Assembly: GCA_005776885.1 (NCBI GenBank)
Contig: SXOD01000011.1
Location: 1 to 64,000 of the forward strand
Origin: Planctomycetia bacterium
Lineage (GTDB): Bacteria; Planctomycetota; Phycisphaerae; Phycisphaerales; SM1A02
Direction: 5' to 3'
Length of the DNA: 64,000 nt
The position numbers were made by a program, and so were the translations under genes. Of the stretch, positions 41,971 through 49,084 are shown in pieces (within the stretch, counting starts at the first letter, position 1; each line of letters begins with the position of its first letter). Below the pieces are notes generated by a model. That model made no database searches and was not told where the DNA came from. It worked only from the letters and a program-made list of their open reading frames with translations.

Positions 41971-43457
41971 CCCGATCGATTCGAATGTCGGTGCTGCAAC
42001 TGCTGTCCCTCGCCGCTTGGTCGATGTCAGCGTTTGGGCAGGCCGCGGACCACTGCTCCCAACCAAGTGCCGCCATCGCCGACCGCGTCCACCTGGCGCA
42101 CGACGACACGGTATCCGCGTCGCAGGCGATTGCGGCGGTCCAGTCGGCGGCGCCGGGGCTCGTGCTCACGCCGTTGGACTCCATTCCCGGACGCAACATC
42201 CTGCTTCTCTCCGCATCGTGGCCCAATGGCTGGACCGTGGAACAGGCGTCAGCGTGGATGGAATCGGTCGCCACGCTGGGACTGCCTGGTGTCGTGTGGG
42301 GGGAGATCGAGTACGCCGGCCGTGTCCCCGAAGGTGGGACTGGCAGCATCTTTGTGGACGAAGGCCCTGACCTCTCCATCATTCCGGAGCAGTACGCGTG
42401 GCAGACGCTGGGCATCGACCCTGCACAGCAGCTTGCCTCAGGCGCGTCAACCGTGGCCGTCTTGGACACGGGGATCGACCCGCTGCATCCGCTCCTCGTG
42501 GGTCGGCTGGCCATTGGTGGATGGGACTTTGTGGCACGGTCAGGTGACACGACCGATCGGCCTGATGGCGCTGACTCTGATAGTGATGGAGTCGCCAATG
42601 AATTGGTGGGACACGGGACGTTTGTCGCGTCGCTCATCGCCAGCGCGGCGCCTGGTGCACGGATCCTTCCCGTGCGGGTCTTGGATGCCGATGGCGGCGG
42701 GAGCCTGTGGAACCTCGCTCGCGGACTCTTCCACGCCATCGACCGCGGCGTCGAGGTCATCAATGTAAGCATCACCTCGACCTACAGCTCTGAGGCGGTG
42801 GAACTGGCCTTGGACGAGGCTGCGATGCATGGCATCACGGTGGTCGCCAGTGCCGGCAACTGTGATTCCGACACTCGCATGTTTCCCGCAGCAAAGTCGG
42901 GCGTCCTCGCCGTCGCGGCCACCGACCACCTCAATCACCGCGCCGTGTTCTCCAGCTATGGCGACTGGGTCTCGCTGGCCGCGCCAGGTGCCTCAGTGCT
43001 TGACTCGAACGGAACCCCCGCCAACACCATTCTCGGCGCAGGGAGGTCGTCTACAGACACGCCGGGAGTCGTCGCGGCATCGGGCACCAGTTTTGCGGCA
43101 CCCCTTGTCGCCGCCGCGGCCGCGATGGTTCGTGCGCAGCATCCCGAGTGGCCAGCTGACGACACGACCGCAGAGGCCATATCCGACCTGCTCCTCGACA
43201 CGGCGCAGTCGCTCGTGCCTTCCGATCCGCAGTGGGCGCCGTGGCTTGGGGCCGGGCTCCTTGATGTGTCGGCGGCCGTCGCATCGGGGCCGGCCCAGCC
43301 TCGTGTGGGTGACCTTGATGGCGACGGTGTCGTTGGGGCGTCTGACCTCGCGGCCGTTCTCGGCGCCTGGGGACTGGTGCACACCAGCGCAGACATCGAC
43401 GGCGACGGAATCGTGTCGGCCAGCGACCTCGCGGCAGTGCTTGGGAACTGGGGCTGA
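41967..43457 (+). CDS. Secreted subtilisin-like serine protease (S8) with dockerin-like tail
   Basis: A 496-residue exported protease. The signal peptide is within MTRSIRMSVLQLLSLAAWSM. An inhibitor-like prodomain spans roughly residues 30-120. The catalytic domain has Asp167 (VAVLDTGIDPLHP), His216 (ELVGHGTFVASLI), oxyanion Asn298 (VVASAGN) and Ser375 (VAASGTSFAAPLV). The C-terminus carries two EF-hand loops (DLDGDGVVGASDLAAVLGAW and DIDGDGIVSASDLAAVLG). The start overlaps the CHAT stop codon, so it is the fourth gene of the ECF operon. This protease should act outside the cytoplasm, whereas the CHAT protease is inside. The stop lies immediately before palindromic copy 9. Confidence 0.92.
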   Translation: MTRSIRMSVLQLLSLAAWSMSAFGQAADHCSQPSAAIADRVHLAHDDTVSASQAIAAVQSAAPGLVLTPLDSIPGRNILLLSASWPNGWTVEQASAWMESVATLGLPGVVWGEIEYAGRVPEGGTGSIFVDEGPDLSIIPEQYAWQTLGIDPAQQLASGASTVAVLDTGIDPLHPLLVGRLAIGGWDFVARSGDTTDRPDGADSDSDGVANELVGHGTFVASLIASAAPGARILPVRVLDADGGGSLWNLARGLFHAIDRGVEVINVSITSTYSSEAVELALDEAAMHGITVVASAGNCDSDTRMFPAAKSGVLAVAATDHLNHRAVFSSYGDWVSLAAPGASVLDSNGTPANTILGAGRSSTDTPGVVAASGTSFAAPLVAAAAAMVRAQHPEWPADDTTAEAISDLLLDTAQSLVPSDPQWAPWLGAGLLDVSAAVASGPAQPRVGDLDGDGVVGASDLAAVLGAWGLVHTSADIDGDGIVSASDLAAVLGNWG

Positions 43458-43523
43458 TCCCGGTTATCGGTGGAAATGTGCCCTTGGAGGGCACATTTCC
43501 ACCGATAACCGCCAGGGGACGTT
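43456..43523. repeat. Palindromic element, copy 9 (left outer arm missing)
   Basis: A perfect hairpin at 43462-43510 identical to copy 2, right outer arm GGACGTT at 43517-43523. The left outer arm is absent: the subtilase stop codon (43455-43457) lies where it would be. Between convergent genes. Confidence 0.93.
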
Positions 43524-43561
43524 CGGGTCGCGATCAGACGCCGACCGCACGTCGAGCAGGT

Positions 43562-44296
43562 TCAGTTGCCCTTGAGTTCCTTCTGCTGCGGCAGGTCGGT
43601 CACACTGGCGATGCCAAAGGTGCGCAGGAATTCCTGCGTCGTGCCATACAGCATCGGTCGACCAACTTCTTCGGCGCGCCCGGTGATGCGCACGAGGCGT
43701 CGCTCCATGAGTGACCGCAGCACTTCGCCGCACGCGACGCCGCGAATGGACTCGATGTCCGCGCGCAGGATCGGCTGCCGGTAGGCGATGATCGCCAGGG
43801 TTTCCAGCGCCGCCTGCGTGAGTTTGGACTGGTCCTTCACGCCGCGAAGTCGCGCGATCACCGGCGCGAGCGCGGCAATCGTCATGATCTGTCGCCCGCC
43901 GGCGACGGCTTCGATGCGGAAGCCCCGGCCCGTGGACTCGTAACTGGAGTTGAGTCGATCGATGGCATCGCGGACGAGTCGTGGCGCGTCAGCTCGAGTC
44001 CCGTCAGCCCGACGTGCGTCCGCGCGTTGCGCGTCAGCCGAATCCTTCGCGACACCAACGGCCTTGTTCTTGGCTGGCGCCACCGCCTCGGCCAGCGCCG
44101 CCCGAAGCTGCGCACTGGGAACCTCCACCAACCCCAGCACTTCGGCGATGCGAGCCTCGCTCATGGGTCGATCCGCCGCCAGCAGCAGCGCCTCGACGCG
44201 GACATCAAGTGGGATGTGTTCGCAGGGGATTTCTCCGGCGCCCGGCCCGGCAATCGGCTCGGCGGCTTGATTTGATTCAACAGCTGCGGCGTCCAT
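43562..44296 (-). CDS. scpB: Segregation and condensation protein B
   Basis: A 244-residue kleisin-partner protein. Two winged helices carry the family features: VEALLLAADRPMSEARIAEVLG at the start of the first, and TQAALETLAIIAYRQPILRADIESIRGV in the second, ending GRPMLYGTTQEFLRTFGI. It bridges ScpA and SMC in chromosome condensation. A 30-residue Ala/Asp/Arg-rich insert (ADARRADGTRADAPRL) separates the two domains and includes short repeats. It lies 64 bases downstream of atpC on the same strand; no scpA is in the window. Confidence 0.9.
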   Translation of the reverse strand: MDAAAVESNQAAEPIAGPGAGEIPCEHIPLDVRVEALLLAADRPMSEARIAEVLGLVEVPSAQLRAALAEAVAPAKNKAVGVAKDSADAQRADARRADGTRADAPRLVRDAIDRLNSSYESTGRGFRIEAVAGGRQIMTIAALAPVIARLRGVKDQSKLTQAALETLAIIAYRQPILRADIESIRGVACGEVLRSLMERRLVRITGRAEEVGRPMLYGTTQEFLRTFGIASVTDLPQQKELKGN

Positions 44297-44360
44297 GCTC
44301 AGCCAGCAAGGCTACCGCGCGAGCGACTCTTGTTGCCGAGATCCGGTCGCGCTCACCCGC

Positions 44361-44777
44361 TCACTTCCCCTTCGAGGAGAGCGCCACCTTGGTCCGGGCG
44401 ATCTGCTGGGCAGCCTCGATGGCCTCGCGTTCGGTGAGGGTGGAGCCTCGGTCGGTCGTCGCGGTCACCTTGGCGTTGGCGGCGGCAAGCGCAGCCTGCG
44501 CTTCGGTCAGCGAAATGTCCTCGGCAGCGGTCGCCTTGTCCACGAGCAAGGTCAGCTCGTCGCCCTGCATCTGGGCGAAGCCTCCCTCGATGGCGAAGAA
44601 TCGACTTCCCGACGCGGTGTCCACGCGCGTCACGCCAGGCGTGAGCTTGGCCAGGAACGGGCTGCCTCCCGCCATGACGCCGCGCTGGCCGTCCCACGCC
44701 TGGAACGAGGCGTAGTTGATGGCGTCCGAAAAGAGTTCGGCGTCGGGGCTGACGATGGAGCAGCGAAGGGTGGCCAT
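44361..44777 (-). CDS. atpC: F1F0 ATP synthase epsilon subunit
   Basis: A 138-residue F1 epsilon subunit. The N-terminal beta-sandwich reads LRCSIVSPDAELFSDAINYASFQAWDG, with FLAKLTPGVTRVD and FFAIEGGFAQMQGDELTLLVD. The C-terminal pair of regulatory helices is LTEAQAALAAANAKV and REAIEAAQQIARTKVAL. It couples rotation and inhibits ATP hydrolysis. Upstream on this strand there is no atpD; an unrelated gene diverges instead. So atpC is detached from the rest of the atp operon, or the operon is split. TAGACT lies ten bases before the ATG. Confidence 0.9.
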   Translation of the reverse strand: MATLRCSIVSPDAELFSDAINYASFQAWDGQRGVMAGGSPFLAKLTPGVTRVDTASGSRFFAIEGGFAQMQGDELTLLVDKATAAEDISLTEAQAALAAANAKVTATTDRGSTLTEREAIEAAQQIARTKVALSSKGK

Positions 44778-44787
44778 GGGGGCGAAC

Positions 44788-44793
44788 AGTCTA
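44788..44793 (-). promoter_or_regulatory. -10-like TAGACT for atpC
   Basis: Minus-strand TAGACT ten bases before the ATG at 44777, indicating that atpC-scpB has its own promoter. Confidence 0.45.
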
Positions 44794-44840
44794 ATCGACC
44801 CGCTCGGCTGAGTCGGCTGAGTCGGCTGGGCTACCCCCGG

Positions 44841-44888
44841 TGGGCTGATCAGAATCGACCAAAAAAACGTCGAATCCGATCAATCCAA
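44841..44888. repeat. 48-bp repeat, copy A
   Basis: Identical over 48 bases to 47172-47219. It contains an imperfect inverted repeat, GATCAGAATCGAC and GTCGAATCCGATC, around CAAAAAAAC. Here it sits between divergent atpC and the secreted-protein gene. The two copies bracket the second ECF module. Confidence 0.85.
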
Positions 44889-44986
44889 TCGCCAAGGGGC
44901 CGCTCGTGGGCAGGGAACAGCGATTTTCCCGAAATCGCGAGGCCAAGACCCCCTCCGCGCCGTTCAATAGAGTGGAGACACCCCTC

Positions 44987-46075
44987 ATGCGCTCAACAAC
45001 CACGCCCGCTGCAAGCCAAGCCCCCTCGCATCCTCTCACCCAAGCCATCGCCATCGTCCAAGCCGCCGCGATCACCCTTGCTGCGGCATGCTTCATTCCC
45101 GGGGCAAGCGCGGCTGCCGTTGCGCAGGCGGATCCCCCAAGTGTCGGCCCGGCGGCCGGGGAATCGTCCACCCCCACGGTGGCCGGTCAGGCATCGGCAG
45201 CTGACCAATCCCTGGCTGATGGCGACATCACTGTCACCATCGATGTGCCCAATGGGTTCCTCTCGCTCGATCGGCGCGGGAGCTCCCCATTTCTGGAGTG
45301 GCATGGGGCGGTCCCGCTCACAGCGAGCTGCCACCCCATGCCATCGCTCCGGCAAGTGTTGATTCAAGGGCGATCCGAAGACGTAGAGGAGACGATCAAG
45401 CAACTCCGTTCCGCACTGGCGACCCACGAGGCTGTTGCCGCCGACGCGCGGGCGGCCGAGCAGGCATTTGGCGAGAAGCGCGAAGCCGAAGCGATCCATC
45501 GTGATCGACTTCTAAGGCTAGCCAGAGACGGGGAGCGGCTCCAGATTGACTGGCAGGGCGGGTTGTTCAAGCAGTTCGCGGAGATGGTCTCCCGAAAGTG
45601 GGCCGATTCGCACGAGGTCCCACTCAACATTCTCTTCGCCACTCCCGACCTTGGCGAGGTGACGGTGCCCGGGTTCCGCGTCGATGGCGTGTCGCCGGCG
45701 ACCCTGCTCACCTCCGCGGCCACGCTGGCGTCTGGTGCCGACAGTGGCCGCACTCTTTCAGTCCGACAAGTCGATGGGGACACCCCAGCCACCGAGTCCG
45801 TCTTCCTCATCAGCGTGTCGATCTCCAAGGAGCAGCCAAGGAACACCGCGCCCACCTCGCTGGTCAAGGTTTTCCGCCTCGAGGATTTTGGCATCGAGCC
45901 AACTCGGGTTCCCGCCATCCTGGAAGCCCTGTCGATTGCCTTTGAGATGCAGGGCAACTCTGACAGTGTGTCGGTGCGATTCCACGAGGGAACAGGACTG
46001 CTCTTCGTCCGGATTCCCGGCGACCACAACTCCCAGTTCACGCTCGACGAGGTGATGGGACAAGTTCTGCGCTAG
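44987..46075 (+). CDS. Secreted protein of unknown function upstream of an ECF sigma gene
   Basis: A 362-residue protein I do not recognise. A signal-peptide-like N-terminus (TQAIAIVQAAAITLAAACFIPGASA) is followed by an Ala/Ser/Gly linker. Then come an alpha-helical, possibly coiled-coil stretch around residues 145-180 (EAVAADARAAEQAFGEKREAEAIHRDRL) and a mixed alpha/beta C-terminal region (KVFRLEDFGIEPTRVPAI, FVRIPGDHNSQFTLDEVMG). ATG 44987 is favoured over an upstream ATG at 44906. It precedes the ECF sigma gene by 11 bases and is probably co-transcribed. A role in envelope sensing is possible but unproven. Confidence 0.65.
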   Translation: MRSTTTPAASQAPSHPLTQAIAIVQAAAITLAAACFIPGASAAAVAQADPPSVGPAAGESSTPTVAGQASAADQSLADGDITVTIDVPNGFLSLDRRGSSPFLEWHGAVPLTASCHPMPSLRQVLIQGRSEDVEETIKQLRSALATHEAVAADARAAEQAFGEKREAEAIHRDRLLRLARDGERLQIDWQGGLFKQFAEMVSRKWADSHEVPLNILFATPDLGEVTVPGFRVDGVSPATLLTSAATLASGADSGRTLSVRQVDGDTPATESVFLISVSISKEQPRNTAPTSLVKVFRLEDFGIEPTRVPAILEALSIAFEMQGNSDSVSVRFHEGTGLLFVRIPGDHNSQFTLDEVMGQVLR

Positions 46076-46086
46076 CGTGAGGCGAG

Positions 46087-46638
46087 ATGCCCGACCATGA
46101 CTGGGCTCGCTTGGCCACCGAGTCTCTCCGCCGCGGCGACCCAGCCGCCCTCGCGGAGGTGTACGACCGGCTTGCCGCCGGAGTGTGCGCGTCGGTGGTC
46201 CGCGCCACTCGCCTCAGCACTGACTTCGCCATGGACTGCGTGCACGACACCATGCTGACTCTCGCGGCCAAGCCTCCCCGCTGCGGCAGCGAAGGTGAGC
46301 TTCGCGCGTGGATGCGGACCGTGGCGATCAACCACGCAAGGACCCGGCTCGTCTCGGAGGTCCGGCGGTCCCGTCGCGAGGCCGCCGTCGCCGAAGCGTC
46401 GGATTCAACAAGCGCCCCCGTCGCGCCGGTGGCTGCGTTGGAACAACACGCCCAGGCGCGGGAAGCGCTGGCACTGGCCCAGTCGGCGCTTTCGCGCGAA
46501 GAGTTCGCCGTCGTGGACCTCGTCCTCTGGCGGGGCTTCACACGACGCGACGCGGCCGGGATCGTGGGCAAGAGCCTGGCGACGGTGGATCGAGCGATGG
46601 CGCGCGCGTTGTCAATCATTCGAGGATCTGCCGGATGA
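46087..46638 (+). CDS. ECF-type RNA polymerase sigma factor (second in window)
   Basis: A 183-residue sigma factor. Region 2 reads DPAALAEVYDRLAAGVCASVVR and MDCVHDTMLTLAAK, with RAWMRTVAINHARTRLVSE. Region 4 reads LSREEFAVVDLVLWRGFTRRDAAGIVG and ATVDRAMARALSIIRG. It differs from the one at 37896. Its stop overlaps the start of a membrane-anchored downstream gene (ATGA), the usual layout for a sigma/anti-sigma pair. TAGCGT lies eight bases before the ATG. Confidence 0.88.
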   Translation: MPDHDWARLATESLRRGDPAALAEVYDRLAAGVCASVVRATRLSTDFAMDCVHDTMLTLAAKPPRCGSEGELRAWMRTVAINHARTRLVSEVRRSRREAAVAEASDSTSAPVAPVAALEQHAQAREALALAQSALSREEFAVVDLVLWRGFTRRDAAGIVGKSLATVDRAMARALSIIRGSAG

Positions 46639-47159
46639 CCATGGCTCCCGAACAAGAGTCAAGACACGCAGCATCCTCGCGCCGCGAGGCTGTCTTGACG
46701 GCGGCCCGCGAAGCGATGGCCGCCGCAAGGACGGCCCGCCAGCGTCGCCGAGGCGGCCTCGCTGGCGCCACGATGCTTGCGTTGCTCGCCGCGGCCATTT
46801 GGTTCGCGCCGACCGAGGGCGTGGTGCCTGTCCGCCATCCGCTCGACTCAGCCGCCCTCGCGCGCGCCGCCACACCGATCGACTTCCAGTTTGTACGCCA
46901 CGCGCCCGCCGTGCCCTTGCATCAGATCTCCGACGAGGAGCTGGCGATTGCCCTGCGCGACGCGGGCGAGTGTGCCACGCTGGTTCGCGAACAGGTAGCT
47001 CACGCCGGCGGCGGCACCACCTCCCCCACCGAGCGCGTGTGGGTGCTGGAGTGCGACACCGGTCGCGCACTCGTCGAACCGTTCTGGGCGTCACCGACAC
47101 CGTCACCAACACCGACACCGTCGCGGACACCGTCGCCGACACCGTCACCGTCGCGGTGA
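46635..47159 (+). CDS. Putative membrane anti-sigma factor with a Ser/Pro/Thr-rich tail
   Basis: A 174-residue protein coupled to the sigma gene by an ATGA overlap. A cytoplasmic Arg-rich segment (EAMAAARTARQRRRGG) is followed by one membrane helix (LAGATMLALLAAAIWFAP) and an external domain (residues 70-145, ISDEELAIALRDAGECATL). The tail of PTPSPTP-type repeats comes from short DNA tandem repeats near 47092-47156. It has no recognisable zinc-binding anti-sigma motif (HxxxCxxC), so the anti-sigma role rests on gene order and topology. Confidence 0.6.
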   Translation: MTMAPEQESRHAASSRREAVLTAAREAMAAARTARQRRRGGLAGATMLALLAAAIWFAPTEGVVPVRHPLDSAALARAATPIDFQFVRHAPAVPLHQISDEELAIALRDAGECATLVREQVAHAGGGTTSPTERVWVLECDTGRALVEPFWASPTPSPTPTPSRTPSPTPSPSR

Positions 47160-47171
47160 ACTCTGGTCCGT

Positions 47172-47219
47172 TGGGCTGATCAGAATCGACCAAAAAAACG
47201 TCGAATCCGATCAATCCAA
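47172..47219. repeat. 48-bp repeat, copy B
   Basis: An exact copy of 44841-44888. Here it lies between convergent genes and covers the stop codon of the CYTH gene (47211-47213). Confidence 0.85.
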
Positions 47220-47837
47220 CGGAGGGAAGGCCGCGGGGGCCGCGGGGGCCCCGGGAGCCGCCCCAGGCGGCACTCCATTCCTCGCCAGCGACGAGTTCCG
47301 GTACGCCGGCTCCTCAGTGACCTCCCGCACGACCAGCGGCGCCATCCAACCCGGCACCTCCAACGAATCCGCGTGCGACTCCGAATCGCATTCCACCTCG
47401 GCGAGCACCAACTCGAAATCCAGAAACTGGTCGATTTCCCAAGTGAGTCCGCCGCACGCTCCGCCCTCCTGCACGACCCATCGCACCTTCCTCAACCGCG
47501 CTCCGGCCGTCTCCGGCCATGCACGAGCGAATGCCGCCGGGTCGATCAGTCGCTCGGCTTCCTCACGGACTCGACCCAGGCCGCGCTTGATCGTGTGCCA
47601 ATGCTCCACGCGTCCGTCGTCCCACTCCATGCGCCTCACCCGGCCCGTCAGCCCGGCCCGCGCCGCTGCCTCCGCGCCCGGCGCGACGTACCCCTGCTCG
47701 ATCCGCACGCGCGCGACGCTGGAACCCGCTTCCCGCAACGCGCCGAGGTCGGGGAGCGCACGCATGAGCCACGCACGCTCGATCTCAAGCCGCGCGCCGC
47801 CGCCGTGGTCCCCGCTCACGCCGTGGTCCCCGCTCAC
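47211..47837 (-). CDS. CYTH-domain protein (inorganic or organic triphosphatase-like)
   Basis: A 208-residue CYTH-fold protein. The N-terminal EIERAWLM gives the family ExExx signature. YVAPG, RVRRMEWDDGRVEHWHTIKRGLGRVREEAER, KVRWVV, WEIDQF and LVLAEVECDSES supply the basic and acidic residues that line the triphosphate tunnel. CYTH enzymes hydrolyse tripolyphosphate or nucleoside triphosphates. The C-terminal 25 residues are Pro/Gly/Ala rich. GTG 47837 overlaps the holB stop (GTGA). The first 18 bases, including the start codon, are duplicated in tandem, so a second GTG at 47819 is also a possible start. Confidence 0.82.
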   Translation of the reverse strand: MSGDHGVSGDHGGGARLEIERAWLMRALPDLGALREAGSSVARVRIEQGYVAPGAEAAARAGLTGRVRRMEWDDGRVEHWHTIKRGLGRVREEAERLIDPAAFARAWPETAGARLRKVRWVVQEGGACGGLTWEIDQFLDFELVLAEVECDSESHADSLEVPGWMAPLVVREVTEEPAYRNSSLARNGVPPGAAPGAPAAPAAFPPLD

Positions 47838-49084
47838 GCCGTTGTGCCTTGTGACTGACGCACGCCATCAAATGCAGCCATCCACTGCGAGACCAGGTAG
47901 GCCAGGGAATGCTTGAGATTCACGTTCGAGTCCACCGCGTCCTCGGTGTCCGCCAGCACGCCGGGCACTCGCGCCCATCGCTCCAGTTCCTCACTCGACA
48001 GGCCCGATCGACGCATGGCCGAGCGCGCTTCCTCCGCCAGCATGTGCAGCACGGTGGAGAGCGCCCGACGATTGGCGGCTTCCTTGCTCGCTCGCGGATC
48101 ACGCTTCACGGCCGCCTCCGCGTACTCGCCAATGAGATCAGCCATCGCCTCGGCGGCACCCGACGGGAACGTGCCGGCTGCCAGTCGCTTGACGTGCGGC
48201 TCCAGCATGGTCCACCAGGCGTGGAGCCCGTCATCCAAGGCGGCGCGCGCCGCACCCGGGCTGCCCGAGGCGAACTGCAGCGCCCACTGTCGCTCCTCCG
48301 CTGGCGAGTCGGCCAGCTCGCGCCCGGCCCACTGCGACATCTCCGCAGGCGAGAGCGACCCAAAGCCGAGCAGCTGGCACCGCGAGCGGATGGTCGGGAG
48401 CAATCGATCCGCGTGCGAGGCCACGAGCACGAACCACGTCTGCGGCGGCGGCTCCTCCAACACCTTCAGGAGCGCATTCTGTCCCTCGGCATCCATGAGC
48501 TCCGACTCGTCGATGATGAACACCTTGCCGCCCCCCAGCCATGACGTCCGAAACGCCGGGGAATCAAGGTGTTTCCCGTCACTCGTGGTGCCGCCGACAA
48601 TGTGCTCGCGCAGGAGCCCCACGGGCAGGTTCAACTGCTTCCGGTCCCGCAGTGCGGCGTCCACGCTGGTCGCCGCAAGCTCCTTGCGGATGAGCCGGAT
48701 GTCTGGGTGCGTGCCAAGGCGCATGAACCGGGCGCACTCGCCATCGCGTCGTGGCGCGAAGGCAAGCCAGTCGCCCTGGCTCGACTCTGGATCAGCGAGC
48801 AGCGCCGCGAAGCGCATCGCCACCGTGCACTTGCCGACACCGCTGGGCCCGTGGAAGAGCCACGCATGGTGCATCGTTCCGCTCGCCCCGGCGACGGACA
48901 GGGCCTCGACTTGTCGTGCGTGTCCGATGATCGATCCATCCAGCGCCGCGCGCGCCCTCGCGATGAACACAGGGTCGCCGCCGGACGCCGGTGCCGCCGA
49001 GTCCGCGCCGGCTCCCGCCAGGCCGCTCGCGCCGCGCGTGCGAGCCGCCTTGGACGGCGCATGAGTGGACGCACGCTTGGCCAT
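47834..49084 (-). CDS. holB: DNA polymerase III delta' subunit-like clamp-loader ATPase
   Basis: A 416-residue AAA+ protein. After an Ala/Gly-rich lead of about 40 residues come IIGHARQVEAL, Walker A-like GPSGVGKCT at about 79-87, LAFAPRRDGECARF, GTHPDIRLI, FIIDESELMDAEGQNALLKVLEEPPPQTWFVLV (Walker B and sensor region) and LLPTIRSRCQLLGFG. These match the delta' subunit of the sliding-clamp loader. The four-cysteine zinc module usual in clamp-loader subunits is not visible (one Cys only). The remaining 200 residues are helical. It overlaps its neighbours on both sides. Confidence 0.87.
   Translation of the reverse strand: MAKRASTHAPSKAARTRGASGLAGAGADSAAPASGGDPVFIARARAALDGSIIGHARQVEALSVAGASGTMHHAWLFHGPSGVGKCTVAMRFAALLADPESSQGDWLAFAPRRDGECARFMRLGTHPDIRLIRKELAATSVDAALRDRKQLNLPVGLLREHIVGGTTSDGKHLDSPAFRTSWLGGGKVFIIDESELMDAEGQNALLKVLEEPPPQTWFVLVASHADRLLPTIRSRCQLLGFGSLSPAEMSQWAGRELADSPAEERQWALQFASGSPGAARAALDDGLHAWWTMLEPHVKRLAAGTFPSGAAEAMADLIGEYAEAAVKRDPRASKEAANRRALSTVLHMLAEEARSAMRRSGLSSEELERWARVPGVLADTEDAVDSNVNLKHSLAYLVSQWMAAFDGVRQSQGTTA

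Noticed and set aside
12674-43523. Palindromic copies as a CRISPR array
   Set aside because: The copies are kilobases apart with genes between them, there are no regular spacers, and no cas gene is visible.
12674-43523. Palindromic copies as ordinary intrinsic terminators
   Set aside because: They have no T-run, share near-identical sequence rather than just structure, keep outer arms at fixed distance, and one lies inside a gene. A secondary terminator role remains possible.
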